From the NCBI GenBank assembly GCA_002633185.1, contig NWBM01000001.1:28131-91219 (forward strand): a stretch of DNA of 63,089 nt, given 5' to 3'. Below are positions 8,861 through 19,100 of the stretch, one piece after another. Numbering within the stretch: position 1 is the first letter of the stretch; the number at the start of each line of letters is the position of its first letter. The notes beneath the pieces were generated by a model. That model did no database searches and had not been told where the DNA came from. It saw only the letters and a list, made by a program, of their open reading frames with translations. This DNA comes from Lachnospiraceae bacterium Phil5 (GTDB lineage: Bacteria; Bacillota; Clostridia; TANB77; CAG-508). Position numbers and translations under genes: made by a program.

Positions 8861-9407
8861 TTATGGATTCAGAAAATACCCAGGTTTCAATTTATTTTCC
8901 TTAAAAATTCTTTCAGAAATATTACCTAAATCTCTAATTATAGGATATAAAATTATTGTTAATAATCCATTAAATAATAACTCTATTAGTAAAATTTTAG
9001 CAAATCCTAATACATCTAAAGGAACATTGTTTGAAACAATTGTATACACATATAAAACTGTCTCATAAGCAAATGTTGAACCTATAACCATTAAGATTAT
9101 TGTAATTTTGCTTTCTTTAGAAAAACTTTTATCTAAAAATCCAGCTATATATCCTATAATTGCAAATAAAACTGCTGAAATTCCAACTTGTTTACTCGTT
9201 AATATATCTAAATATATTCCTAAAACAACTCCACAAATTGTAGCCAATTTTTTATTCATAAATAATCCGTATAAATAATATTAAAATCACAAACAAATTT
9301 GGCTTTATTCCTGCAATATTAAACCAGGAGAAAAAATTTATTTGTGCAAAATAAATTATAAAAAAAGTTAAAATAATTGCTAATACACTTAATATTTTTT
9401 TTATCAT
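8861..9407 (-). CDS. mreD: Rod shape-determining protein MreD, +1 frameshift at CGG
   Basis: Integral membrane component of the Mre elongasome. A frame starting at ATG 9407 (AGGAG site 5 nt upstream) encodes 46 residues, including INFFSWFNIAGIKPNLFVIL, the usual MreD N-terminus, and then meets an in-frame CGG at 9269-9267. Unshifted it ends 4 codons later. Skipping C gives IGLFMNKKLATICGVVLGIY and continues to 8861, for 181 aa, the normal MreD length with about five membrane helices. Taken alone, the second ORF would begin inside the protein at MNKKLATICG without a ribosome site. It lies between mreC and pbp2 as expected for this operon. Confidence 0.88.
9267..9269 (-). other. +1 frameshift site CGG-A in mreD
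   Basis: Coding context ATA CGG ATT ATT TAT GAA TAA. Skipping C gives ATA GGA TTA TTT ATG (Ile-Gly-Leu-Phe-Met), joining the two halves of MreD. Confidence 0.85.
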
Positions 9408-9437
9408 TATTTCTCCTTTCTTTATATTTCAATGCTT

Positions 9438-10259
9438 TTAATTAGTAATTACTAAAACTGTTTCTAATTTTTCAAAATCAACTGCAGTTTCAATAATTGC
9501 ATATCTATCAGTTATATTTTTTGTCTCAACTACTTTTTTTATTGTTCCTATATGAATTCCTTTAGGATAAATTCCACCAATTCCAGAGGTTTCTATATTT
9601 TCTCCTTCTAACACTGTTGCATTTGTTGGAATAAATGTTGCTTTCAATTCCCTGTTTGCTCCAATTATTCCTCTTGTTATAATACTATCTCTAGTACTCA
9701 CAATCGCACTACTAACAGTACTTGAAGTATCTATTATTGTTTGAACTTTAGCAGTATTATCTGTTACTGAAATAACATATCCAACTAAACCTTTTTCTGA
9801 AATAACAGGCATATTTACCTTAACTCCATCTTTTTCTCCAACATTTATAATAATCACTTTGCTGTAATTACTAATATCTCTTTGAATTACATAGCCAGGT
9901 AGTGCTTTATATTCTGAATACTTTTCCGTTAAATTCATATATTCTTTTAAAGTTGAATTTTCTGCTTTTAAAATTTCAAATTCTCTTAATTTTTGTTGAA
10001 GTTCTTTATTTTCTTTTTTTAGTTCACTATTTTCATTTTTCAAATTATCAACATCAACAAAAAATGAATCATTGCCAGAAATTTTATTTTTTAAGTATAT
10101 AAATCCGCTTTGAACTCCATTAGCAACAGATGTGAATGGTTTTGCAAGTTCAGACCATTTTTGGATTTTTATATTAGAAACAACAACCAAAAAAATTAAT
10201 ATCAAAACAGTAATTACAACCCCAATTATACTGTTCTTCTTATTGTTGCTATTTTGCAT
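9438..10259 (-). CDS. mreC: Cell shape-determining protein MreC
   Basis: Bitopic membrane scaffold linking MreB filaments to periplasm-facing PBP2. 273 aa. One N-terminal helix (IIGVVITVLILIFLVVVSN, about 11-30), a coiled coil at about 68-110 (LKNENSELKKENKELQQKLR), then the MreC beta-barrel domain (GYVIQRD, INVGEKDGVKVNMPV, VSAIVSTRDS, GIGGIYPKGIHIG). All the expected parts are present in a single frame with no in-frame CGG. An AGGTG site precedes the ATG. Confidence 0.95.
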   Translation of the reverse strand: MQNSNNKKNSIIGVVITVLILIFLVVVSNIKIQKWSELAKPFTSVANGVQSGFIYLKNKISGNDSFFVDVDNLKNENSELKKENKELQQKLREFEILKAENSTLKEYMNLTEKYSEYKALPGYVIQRDISNYSKVIIINVGEKDGVKVNMPVISEKGLVGYVISVTDNTAKVQTIIDTSSTVSSAIVSTRDSIITRGIIGANRELKATFIPTNATVLEGENIETSGIGGIYPKGIHIGTIKKVVETKNITDRYAIIETAVDFEKLETVLVITN

Positions 10260-10292
10260 TATAACTAATCACCTCGTTTTCTAATCTTAAAA

Positions 10293-10323
10293 TGACAAAA
10301 TTGATATAAAATCAATTTTGTCA
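10293..10323. other. Intercistronic hairpin between mreB and mreC
   Basis: Perfect 12-bp inverted repeat TGACAAAATTGA / TCAATTTTGTCA with a 7-nt loop. There is no long T tract on the coding strand, so it is more likely an RNA-processing or stability hairpin than a full terminator. Confidence 0.6.
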
Positions 10324-10337
10324 ACTTTTAAAATCAT

Positions 10338-11390
10338 CTACTGTCTTTTTCTTGAGTTTATTAATACTGGCTTTAATTTTTCCAAATCTTCTAGCGTTTT
10401 TGCAGCACCAATTGCTACGCAATCAAGTGGACTATCTGCAACTAAAACTGGCATTCCTGTTGCATGGCTTATAAGCTTGTCCATATTTTGTATTAGTGCT
10501 CCTCCACCAGCCAAAACAATTCCTTTTTCCATAATATCTGATGCAAGTTCAGGTGGTGTTTTTTCTAATGTTTGTTTTACAATATCTACTATTTTTGTAA
10601 TTGATTCTTGCATTGCCTCTTGCACTTGTAATGAAGTAATATAAATAGTTCTTGGAAGTCCGGTAGCCAAATCTCTTCCTTTAACTTCCTTTGTCATCTC
10701 TGCCATCAATGGTAATGCACATCCAATTTCAATTTTTATTTCCTCTGCTGTAGTTTCACCTATAGCAACATTCATTTCTCTTTTTACATAATTTACTATA
10801 TCTTCATCTAGTTCATCACCAGCAACTCTAATTGAATTGCTAACAACTATTCCTCCTAATGAAATAACCGCAACTTCTGTTGTACCTCCACCTATATCAA
10901 CAATTATATTTCCACTAGGCTCAGCCACATCCATATTTGCACCTATAGCAGCAGCCATTGGTTCTTCAATTAAATATACCTCTTTTGCACCAGCATATAT
11001 AACAGATTCTTCAACTGCTCTTTCCTCAACCTCAGTTATTCCAGAAGGAACACCAACTACAACTCTTGGTTTTCCAACATTATATCTTTTACAAACCTTT
11101 GTCATGATATTTTTTAACATTAATTGTGTTGCGGAAAAATCTGCAATAACACCATCTTTTAAAGGTCTAACCGCTTTTATTTCTGTAGGTGTTCTACCTA
11201 ACATTTCTTTTGCTTCAAAACCTGTTGCCAAAATATTACCATTTTTCTTATCAATTGCAACAACTGAAGGTTCCTTTAATACTATTCCTCTGCCTTTCAA
11301 TGTTACCAATAAATTAGCAGTTCCTAAATCTATACCAATATCTTTTGAAGTTAATCCGAACATTCTTTTTAATCTAGACTTTCTTGCCAT
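10338..11390 (-). CDS. mreB: Rod shape-determining actin homologue MreB
   Basis: Cytoplasmic actin-like ATPase that guides lateral wall synthesis. From ATG 11390 the protein is 350 aa, beginning MARKSRLKRMFG. A longer frame is open upstream but overlaps the end of radC, so the later start is chosen. Visible are the phosphate-1 motif IGIDLGTANLLV, phosphate-2 IIVDIGGGTTEVAVIS, and the adenosine motif GIVLAGGGALIQNMDK. It sits immediately after the radC stop and before mreC, as in many Firmicutes. No in-frame CGG. Confidence 0.96.
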   Translation of the reverse strand: MARKSRLKRMFGLTSKDIGIDLGTANLLVTLKGRGIVLKEPSVVAIDKKNGNILATGFEAKEMLGRTPTEIKAVRPLKDGVIADFSATQLMLKNIMTKVCKRYNVGKPRVVVGVPSGITEVEERAVEESVIYAGAKEVYLIEEPMAAAIGANMDVAEPSGNIIVDIGGGTTEVAVISLGGIVVSNSIRVAGDELDEDIVNYVKREMNVAIGETTAEEIKIEIGCALPLMAEMTKEVKGRDLATGLPRTIYITSLQVQEAMQESITKIVDIVKQTLEKTPPELASDIMEKGIVLAGGGALIQNMDKLISHATGMPVLVADSPLDCVAIGAAKTLEDLEKLKPVLINSRKRQ

Positions 11391-11392
11391 AT

Positions 11393-12145
11393 TTAATTTT
11401 CCACAATCCTTTCTCTTGAAAAAATACTTGTATAACATCTGTCCCCTATAACAATATGATCAAGTAACTGAACACCTACAATATTAGCAGCTGAATACAA
11501 TCTACGTGTCATTTCTATATCAGCTACACTTGGAGTAGAATCTCCACTTGGATGATTATGTACTAAAATCATTCTTGGAGATGAAGATTTTATTGCTTCT
11601 TGCAAAATTTCTTTTGGCTCTACAATAGCAGAATTAGTTCCACCTTTTGAAACATCAACAATTTTTATTACATAGTTTTTACTATTAAGTAATAAAAGCT
11701 TTGCATATTCTACTTTTTCAAACCTTAGCTCGTCCATTAGTAATTCAGCAGCATCTTGTGAACATGTAACTTTTATTCTCTTTTTATTGGTTGGTGTAGA
11801 CATTCTTCTAGCTAATTCGCAAACTGCTTTAATCTGTATAGCCTTAACTTTCCCAATCCCCTTGATTTTCATAAGTTCCTCAATCGAAACATTTTGCAAA
11901 TATTGAAGTAGACTATCATCTTCTTTCATGTTTTTATTTACAACATTATTTGAATTATGATTTTCAATATTATTGCTACCCATCATTAATATTTTATTTG
12001 CAAGTTCTACAGATGTATTCTCTTTAGTTCCGCTCTTAATTATTATTGCCAATAACTCGGCATTTGATAACATTTTTTCTCCATGTAATTCCAATTTTTC
12101 ATATGGTCTTTCTGTTTCTGGTAATTGTTTAATTTTTATTGTCAT
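11393..12145 (-). CDS. radC: RadC/JAMM domain protein
   Basis: About 250 aa. It starts at MTIKIKQLPETERPYEKLEL (ATG 12145), preceded by AAGGAAG; the longer frame to 12172 lacks a site. N-terminal helix-hairpin-helix segment (LMKIKGIGKVKAIQIKAVCE) and C-terminal JAB1/MPN/Mov34 metalloprotease-like fold with the metal motif HNHPSGDSTPSVAD. Its biochemical role is uncertain; the old link to DNA repair is not well supported. Its place directly before mreB is a standard Firmicutes arrangement. Confidence 0.93.
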   Translation of the reverse strand: MTIKIKQLPETERPYEKLELHGEKMLSNAELLAIIIKSGTKENTSVELANKILMMGSNNIENHNSNNVVNKNMKEDDSLLQYLQNVSIEELMKIKGIGKVKAIQIKAVCELARRMSTPTNKKRIKVTCSQDAAELLMDELRFEKVEYAKLLLLNSKNYVIKIVDVSKGGTNSAIVEPKEILQEAIKSSSPRMILVHNHPSGDSTPSVADIEMTRRLYSAANIVGVQLLDHIVIGDRCYTSIFSRERIVEN

Positions 12146-12204
12146 ATACTTCCTTTCCGCCCCAGAAAACATTTGCTAGTTTATTATATTAATTTGGATT
12201 ATAG

Positions 12205-12462
12205 TTACACTTTTCTATAAATAAATATTGCCAATGTCATTCCTAAAATACTTGCCATATTTATTTTGAACATAAGTGCAAATGTTATTTTTATTACACT
12301 TAAATCTAGTTGTATAGGTTCGGTTAATCCAAAGCTTTGCCCATAAGCAAGCCACCATAGAAAATCTATTCTAGAAGCTATTTCTCCTAACAGACCTCCA
12401 ACAACTAATCCTGATAATATAAAAACTAATAAAATCCAAAAATTTTTTTCTCTTGTAGCCAT
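12205..12462 (-). CDS. DUF4321 small membrane protein
   Basis: 85 aa with two hydrophobic helices (FWILLVFILSGLVVGGLLGE and ITFALMFKINMASILGMTLA) around a central WWLAYGQSFGL segment and a basic C-terminus, matching the DUF4321 family usually found next to radC/mre in clostridia. It is the first gene of the cell-shape operon in this window. Function unknown. Confidence 0.8.
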   Translation of the reverse strand: MATREKNFWILLVFILSGLVVGGLLGEIASRIDFLWWLAYGQSFGLTEPIQLDLSVIKITFALMFKINMASILGMTLAIFIYRKV

Positions 12463-12812
12463 AACTTGCCCTCCCCAAAATTAATTACGGAAACCCGCAA
12501 ATTCATAACTGTATTATATATGGAATCCTCATTTTTTTCAATAGTTTTTCAATAGATTTTTTGGGACACCTCCAAAAAACATCTGATTTTATACTAGCCC
12601 AATTTCAGGAATAATGTAACATAAAAAAACATATTAATACTTCGTTTGTTTGCTGGCGATTTGATTTGGGTGGAGAACGTCTTTTTGGAGCGCCAAACTG
12701 CGCACTTCACTGCGTGTTAATATGTTTTTTTATGTTACATTATTCTTGAAATTGGGCAACCAACTATATGAAGATGTTTTTTGGAGGTGTCCCAAAAAAT
12801 CTCCCAAAAAAT
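12463..12812. repeat. Composite inverted-repeat element A (CGTTTGTTTGCTGGCG core)
   Basis: A gene-free stretch holding three nested palindromic layers. The outer arms at 12554-12584 and 12772-12802 are perfect 31-bp reverse complements built on GGGACACCTCC. The middle arms at 12597-12637 and 12717-12757 are 41 bp with one mismatch. The core carries ATACTTCGTTTGTTTGCTGG on the left and GCGCCAAACTGCGC on the right, both shared with the element at 41338-41482. The right edge provides the TAG stop of the signal peptidase gene. No coding potential was seen; it looks like a non-autonomous mobile element inserted into an older one. Confidence 0.8.
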
Positions 12813-13334
12813 CTATAACATAAACTTAATTATCAAAAATACTACTATAATGACAACAACAATTATGAAATTATTGTATAAAAACATTATCCCATTTCCA
12901 ATATATGGTATTTTAGTTTGATATTTTCCTTCAATGTCTTCACGTTTTACTAAGTCTATGTCAGCTGTATTATTGTTGTCACCTTTAGTTTGAAACATTA
13001 TTTGTTCATCAATTTCTTTTTTATCTATAACTCTATGAACTATTACTGTTGAAGAATTGTCTCTAAAACCAATTATATCGTACACATTTGGATTATCATT
13101 TTCTGTTAATATTACAACATCACCAATATTGATTGTTGGAATCATACTTCCAGACACAATTATGAATGACTTTTTACCAAATAGTGATGGTGTTTTTCTT
13201 GGATTCACTACAGATTTTATTATCAAAATTACATTTACTAAAATTATAATTGCAATAAATGAATATTCAATTATATTTATTATCCTTCTTAATACGCTTT
13301 TTTTATTTTTTTCATTAATATTATCCTTCTTCAT
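12813..13334 (-). CDS. SipW-like (ER-type) signal peptidase I
   Basis: Membrane serine protease that releases signal peptides. About 173 aa from the ATG at 13334 (GGAG 10 nt upstream, overlapping the preceding gene by 14 nt). Helix 1 is IIEYSFIAIIILVNVILIIK and a second hydrophobic helix is at the C-terminus. Catalytic motifs: SGSMIPTINIGDVV (Ser), VIVHRVID (His, as in the Ser-His ER-type enzymes) and TKGDNN. SipW enzymes typically process specialised surface or matrix proteins, which fits the large Cna-B proteins nearby. The frame extends to 13358, but that stretch includes an in-frame CGG and lies before any plausible ribosome spacing, so it is excluded. The TAG stop comes from the adjacent repeat. 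Confidence 0.85.
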   Translation of the reverse strand: MKKDNINEKNKKSVLRRIINIIEYSFIAIIILVNVILIIKSVVNPRKTPSLFGKKSFIIVSGSMIPTINIGDVVILTENDNPNVYDIIGFRDNSSTVIVHRVIDKKEIDEQIMFQTKGDNNNTADIDLVKREDIEGKYQTKIPYIGNGIMFLYNNFIIVVVIIVVFLIIKFML

Positions 13335-13824
13335 TAGCATCATTCTCCGTTTTTCCAATTATTTTTCTAACAATTACAATAATACAAATTGCAAGTATTA
13401 TTATATTAAATGTACCTAGTGGGCTTTGAACGAATAACGCAGTATTTCCAATTCTTGATGCTTTACCTATAACTTTTCCAATTATTTGTGCATTTTCAAC
13501 TTCATTTTTTTCATTAATTACAAGGTTCACTTTTCCATTGTTATTACTTGCACTAATAACCTTTTCAACATAAATAACATCATCTTTTTTGTATAATACC
13601 TTATCATTTTCTTTAATTTTTTCGGGTTTTATAGTTTTAGCAAATACCATATCTCCCTTGTTTAAGCCCATTTCTACTGAATCTGCGGGCATAATATAAA
13701 ATCTAATATTAAAGAATCCGACTTTTTCGTGATTTGTAAGTGAATTAATAAATAATACTAAATACACAAACAATATTATAGATAGAATTATAATGCATAT
13801 GTTTTTTATTTTACTAGTATTCAT
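13321..13824 (-). CDS. Signal peptidase I-like protein (divergent SipW paralogue)
   Basis: 167 aa, starting with GGAG upstream. N-terminal helix (IKNICIIILSIILFVYLVLF) and a C-terminal helix (FNIIILAICIIVIVRKIIG) surround an S24/S26-like domain. The serine motif is degenerate (IMPADSVEMGLNKGDMVFAK instead of SGSMxPTxxxGD), and no clear His-Arg motif is visible; LYKKDDVIYVEKVISA may supply a lysine. It overlaps the following SipW gene by 14 nt and is very likely cotranscribed. It could be an inactive partner, or an enzyme with a distinct specificity. Confidence 0.65.
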   Translation of the reverse strand: MNTSKIKNICIIILSIILFVYLVLFINSLTNHEKVGFFNIRFYIMPADSVEMGLNKGDMVFAKTIKPEKIKENDKVLYKKDDVIYVEKVISASNNNGKVNLVINEKNEVENAQIIGKVIGKASRIGNTALFVQSPLGTFNIIILAICIIVIVRKIIGKTENDANEEG

Positions 13825-13894
13825 ACATAAATTCTCCTTTGTTCAATAATTTTTTGTATATACAAATTGATATTTTGATGTTATATTTTAAGAG

Positions 13895-16051
13895 CTATAT
13901 CTTCATACTAAGTCCAACTTTTTGTCTTTCTTGATCAATTTTAATAACTTTAACTTTTACTATATCACCAACTGATACGATTTCTGAAGGATTTTTTACA
14001 AATTTCTCACTCATTTCAGATATATGTACTAATCCATCATGTTTAACTCCTATATCGATAAATGCACCAAAATCGATAACATTTCTAACAGTTCCAGTAA
14101 GTACCATTCCTTCTTTTAAATCTTCAAATTTTAAAACATCACTTCTTAAAATTGGTTTTGGCATTTCATCTCTTGGATCTCTACCTGGTTTAGATAGCTC
14201 ATCACAAATATCTTTTAATGTAAGCTCTCCAATTTCAAGTTCTTTTGCTGTTTTTGCAATATTTATAGTTGCTAATTTTTTCTTTATTTCTGATAATTTT
14301 TCTTTATCTAATAAATCTGATTTTTTATATCCAATTTCATCTAATAATTTTTCTGTTGCTTCATAACTTTCAGGGTGAACAGCTGTTATTTCAAGAGGAT
14401 TTTTTCCATCAAAAACACGTATAAATCCTGCACATTGTTCATATGCAACTTTTCCTAACTTAGGAACTTTTAATAATTCTTTACGTTCTTTTAATTTTCC
14501 ATTTTCATCTCTGTATTTTACAATATTGTTTGCAATTGTTTTATTAATTCCAGAAACATATGAAAGCAATGAAGGTGTTGCTGTGTTTACGTCTACACCT
14601 ACTTTATTAACTGCATCTTCAACAACTCCTGTTAAACTTTCAGCCAATCTTTTTTGATTGACATCATGCTGATATTGACCAACACCAATTGCTTTTGGAT
14701 CTATTTTTACAAGCTCTGCTAATGGATCTTGAAGACGTCTTGCTATTGAAATTGCACCTCTTAAAGATACATTTATATCTGGATATTCTTCTGTTGCAAG
14801 TTTAGATGCCGAATATACAGATGCACCTGCTTCACTTACAATTGCATAATATAAATCATCTTTTTTTAGTTCAGAAATAAGCCCTGCAACAAAGCTTTCA
14901 GACTCTCTTGATGCTGTTCCATTTCCAATTGCAATCATATTAATATCAAATTTTTGAATTAATTTTGTTAATTCTTTTTTTGCACCTTCAACATCATTTT
15001 GTGGCTCTGTTGGGTATACCGTTGTAGTTGCTAATAATTTACCTGTTTCATCAATCACTGCAATTTTGCAACCAGTTCTGTATGCTGGGTCAAAGCCCAT
15101 TACTGTAAGGCCCTTTAAAGGTGCTCCTAATAACAATTGTTTAGCATTTTGTCCAAAAACTTTTATTGCTTTTTCATCAGCTTTTTCAGTTAAATCAGAA
15201 CGAATTTCTCTATCAATTGATGGTTCAATTAATCTTTTGAAGCTGTCTGTGATAGTATCTTCTAATATTTGAGCAAATTGACTTGTACGGTCTTTAATAA
15301 TATTTTTCTTCAAATATTCAATAATATTTTCTTCAGGCTTTTCAATTTTAACCTTTATAAATTCTTCTTTTTCCCCTCTATTAATAGCTAAAATTCTATG
15401 ACTTGGAATTCTGCTAACTTTTTCATTAAAATCATAATACATTTCATAACTAGATTTTTGCTCTGCATCTGATGCCTTTGTTACAATTAAGCCATCTCTA
15501 TAACAAATTCTTTTTATTTCTTTTCTATAAGATGCATCATCTGAAATATTTTCTGCAATAATATCCATTGCACCTGTTATTGCCTCTTCCACAGTTTCGA
15601 CACCTTTTTCTGCATCTTTATACTCTTTTGCAATTTCATAAATATCTTTCTTTTCCTCTTGATTGATAATTATTTGTGCCAGAGGCTCTAATCCCTTTTC
15701 CTTAGCAACAGTTGCTCTTGTTCTTTTCTTTTGCTTGTATGGTCTATATATATCTTCAACTTCAGCTAAAATTTTAGCATTTTGTAATGCTATAACAATT
15801 TCATCTGTTAATTTACCTTGTTCTTCAATTGAATTCTTAACTTCTTCTTTTCTAGCTTCTAAATTACGTAAATACGTAAGTCTATCACCTAAATCACGTA
15901 ACTGCTCATCGCTAAGACCACCTGTAACCTCTTTTCTATAACGCGCAATAAATGGAATTGTGTTGCCTTCATCAATAAGCTTAATTGTACTTTCAACTTG
16001 TGATTCTTTAACGCCCAATTCCTCTGCAATATTTTTTATAATCTTTTCCAC
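13895..16051 (-). CDS. tex: Tex-family S1 RNA-binding transcription accessory protein
   Basis: Cytoplasmic nucleic-acid-binding factor, 718 aa, normal for Tex. N-terminal Tex helical domain (GNTIPFIARYRKEVTGGLSD), a YqgF/RNase H-like domain (MGFDPAYRTGCKIAVID), helix-hairpin-helix segments (VDVNTATPSLLSYVSGI), and a C-terminal S1 domain (GMVLTGTVRNVIDFGAFIDI, VKHDGLVHISEMS). The start is GTG at 16051, with AGGAGG 11 nt upstream. It is transcribed downstream of a strong bidirectional terminator and is probably monocistronic. It uses CGT for arginine, so CGN arginine codons other than CGG are decoded normally. Confidence 0.96.
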   Translation of the reverse strand: MEKIIKNIAEELGVKESQVESTIKLIDEGNTIPFIARYRKEVTGGLSDEQLRDLGDRLTYLRNLEARKEEVKNSIEEQGKLTDEIVIALQNAKILAEVEDIYRPYKQKKRTRATVAKEKGLEPLAQIIINQEEKKDIYEIAKEYKDAEKGVETVEEAITGAMDIIAENISDDASYRKEIKRICYRDGLIVTKASDAEQKSSYEMYYDFNEKVSRIPSHRILAINRGEKEEFIKVKIEKPEENIIEYLKKNIIKDRTSQFAQILEDTITDSFKRLIEPSIDREIRSDLTEKADEKAIKVFGQNAKQLLLGAPLKGLTVMGFDPAYRTGCKIAVIDETGKLLATTTVYPTEPQNDVEGAKKELTKLIQKFDINMIAIGNGTASRESESFVAGLISELKKDDLYYAIVSEAGASVYSASKLATEEYPDINVSLRGAISIARRLQDPLAELVKIDPKAIGVGQYQHDVNQKRLAESLTGVVEDAVNKVGVDVNTATPSLLSYVSGINKTIANNIVKYRDENGKLKERKELLKVPKLGKVAYEQCAGFIRVFDGKNPLEITAVHPESYEATEKLLDEIGYKKSDLLDKEKLSEIKKKLATINIAKTAKELEIGELTLKDICDELSKPGRDPRDEMPKPILRSDVLKFEDLKEGMVLTGTVRNVIDFGAFIDIGVKHDGLVHISEMSEKFVKNPSEIVSVGDIVKVKVIKIDQERQKVGLSMKI

Positions 16052-16102
16052 TTTTTAATAACCTCCTAACGATATTCCATACTATAATATCATTAATTTT
16101 TT

Positions 16103-16143
16103 AAAAAGAAAAGAGAGATTTTAAAAATCTCTCTTTTCTTTTT
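16103..16143. terminator. Bidirectional intrinsic terminator
   Basis: 20-bp inverted repeat (AAAAAGAAAAGAGAGATTTT / AAAATCTCTCTTTTCTTTTT) with a single-base centre, directly after the 1362-aa surface protein gene and before tex. Confidence 0.85.
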
Positions 16144-16177
16144 GGGCTTTTATAAAACTTTAAATTGAATTATAAAA

Positions 16178-19100
16178 TTATGCTATAACTTTCTTTTTAA
16201 TAAATACAAATCCTGCTGTAGCAATTACAAGGACTGTGAAAATTGCGCCAATATATTGTTTTGGCATACCTGTTCTAACTGTTAACATTACTGGTGCATC
16301 ATCTATATCATCTTCACCAGGAACTTTGTTGTTTGGTGTTGAATCTATGTCTGGTGTTCCATATTTGTTGTAGTCTTTGCTAATTTCAGCTACGTTTGTT
16401 TTAACACCCATATTGTTTTCATTGTTAATCCATGTAAGAATTATTGTTACTTCAGCAGATTCACCTGGTTGTAATAATGTATCTTTTAATTGATCTGTTA
16501 CAACTTTTCCTTCTACTTCTTTCCAATCTTTGTTGTCTTCTGCATCAAATTTTAATCCTTCTGGAATATAATCTGAAATTTCTTGAGCATAACCTTCAAT
16601 TTCACCTTCGTTAGTAATTTTGATTGTGTATTCAAATTTAACTGTTACGTTTTTAATGTTTGCTTTTTGTAAATCAACTTTTACTACTGGTTCTGGATTT
16701 TCATATCCTGTATGTCCAGTTTCAACTACTTTCTTAGTACCATTTTCATACACAATAGCTTTTGTAACATATTTTAATAATGATAAATCAAAATATCTAA
16801 CTCTAACATTTTCATAGTCTTGATCATCTTCGTTATCAATCCATTTATTTGGAGTTGAATCTCTATCATCGATAGGTGTTCCTTTACTATTTGTATGTTT
16901 TGTAATTTGTGAATGGTTTACTAATATTCTATCAGATGTTGTTGGTTCAACTACTTTAAAGTTAGCTTTAACATCTTTATAATCTAAAGTTTTTCCGTTA
17001 AATGCTTTAATTAAGTTAGCTTTACCATTTTGCATTTTTAAGTAATCTGTTACTATAATATCAGCTTCACTTGCAACTTCTGTTTTAACATAAGTTTTTC
17101 CATCTATAGTTTTTAAGTTTTCACCTTCTGAAGCTTCTTTATACATTACCCATTTATATGCTTTGTTTGTTTCATTTTCTGGTAAGAATTCTAATCCTTC
17201 TGGAATATCATCAACTATTTCTGATGCATATCCATCTATTTGACCTTCATTATACATACGGAATGTATATGTAACTACATCTGTTGTATTTACTAATAAT
17301 ACTTCCTTAGTATGATTATATGTAGCAGTTGTAGATTCACCTGAAGCTAATTTTGAAACATCAACTTGTGGTTCTCTTGAAACTTCTGGTGCAACATCAT
17401 TAACTGCAGATATAAACTTACGTAATGATAAATCAAAATATTTATGTTTGTTTGGAACGTTTACATTAATTGTAACGTCTACTTGTTCAGTGCTTGTGCA
17501 TTGATTATTGTTTGTAGCCATTTCTTTTAATGATTTTTTAACTTCTTTTTTACCATTTTTTACTAATGCATAGCTATTTTCTGTATCATGTTTTGCAACA
17601 TATTCATTTTCTTTTAATTCAAATTTAACTGGAACAACAACTCTATAGTTAATTTCTGTATATTCATCTGGTGCTTGTGTTTCTTCAATTACGAAATAAT
17701 ATGTTCCTGCTGTTCTTTCACCTTCACCAATTAAAATATTACCAAGGTTAACTATACCATTTGTTTTAGCATGAATATTTTTTGTATTGATTGTTTTTCC
17801 ATTTATATCAACTATATTAACTAAGTTTTCATCACTGAATGTACCATCATTGTTTACTTTTGAGTAAACTTTAATATCAAATACTGTTGTTTCATCTTCT
17901 ATTATTTTAGTTGTTTCAGCATCTTTCTTTGTTATTGTGAAACTATATGTTCCATTAACAGCTCTGTTAGCATATGCTTCCATTTTATCTGTTAAATCTA
18001 TACATTCTGTTGAATTTTTGCTTACTATTACTTTTACTCCTTCAGACATTAATACATATCCTTTTGGAGCTTTTGTTTCAACAATGTAGTAATCTTTTGA
18101 AGCTTTTGTCCAATCATATTTGAATGTTCCATCAGCTTGTTTTGTACCATTTGTTGACGCATCTCCACCGAATTCTAATCCAGTAAATGTAGCAATACCG
18201 TGTTCATTTGAAATAGCAACTAAATCTTTACCTTCAGCATCTTTTACAAATTTACCTGCTTCAGCATTTTCTTTTGATTCAGCAATTTTGAATTCAGCTC
18301 CAACTAATGCTTTTTCACCATTATCGTGAACTCCATTACCATTTGCGTCATCATATTTGAATACTGATACAGCACCTGTATGTACTTCTGGTGTTTCAGA
18401 TTCTAATTGTTTATCGCTATCAACACCATTGTTATATGTTAATGTAGCTTTGTTTTCTGCATTTTTAACAGCGTCTTTTAAAACAGCTAATTTTCCATCT
18501 ACAACTTTAAATGTAGTATTAAATACTACTCTAAATTTATATCCTTGTAAACTTCCAACTTTAGCATTTTTTATTGTTTCACTTACAAAATCTTTTTCAA
18601 TAAATGTTACATTTAAAACATCATCTTTATATTCAACTTTATAGTCTTTGTTTGCTGTTAAAGCTTTTTCGTTTCCTTTAGTATCTACTAAAGTAACAAC
18701 TACTTTATCTAATCCAGCAAAGTCTAATTTAGTTGTATCAACTTTATCTGTTATTACATATTTTTTGTAATTTTCAATACCTTCTTCAATAGATGTTTCA
18801 ATTACCCATTTATGCATTACATTATTAAGTTGTTCTTCAGTATATGTTTTTCCTGAATTTAAATCTTCATATATATAACCAGAGTCTTGATTTTCCACAG
18901 TTTTAACACCTTTGTGGATTTTTGGTTCATCTGGATTTTTTGTATTTGAAACATAAACTGTAATTTTTGTATTGTCAGGTGATACTTCAAATACTTTTCC
19001 TGTTAATCCAGGAGCTGTACATGTAGTTTTTGAACTATCAATTACATATTTATTTCCTTGTTTTTGGAATCCAACATTTAAAGAAATGGTTCCTTCATAA

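Noticed and set aside
13345..13358. An in-frame CGG at 13347-13349 in a longer version of the SipW gene
   Set aside because: It lies in codon 4 of a 5' extension inside the previous gene. The GGAG ribosome site and spacing support a start at 13334, after the CGG, so it is not evidence for arginine decoding.
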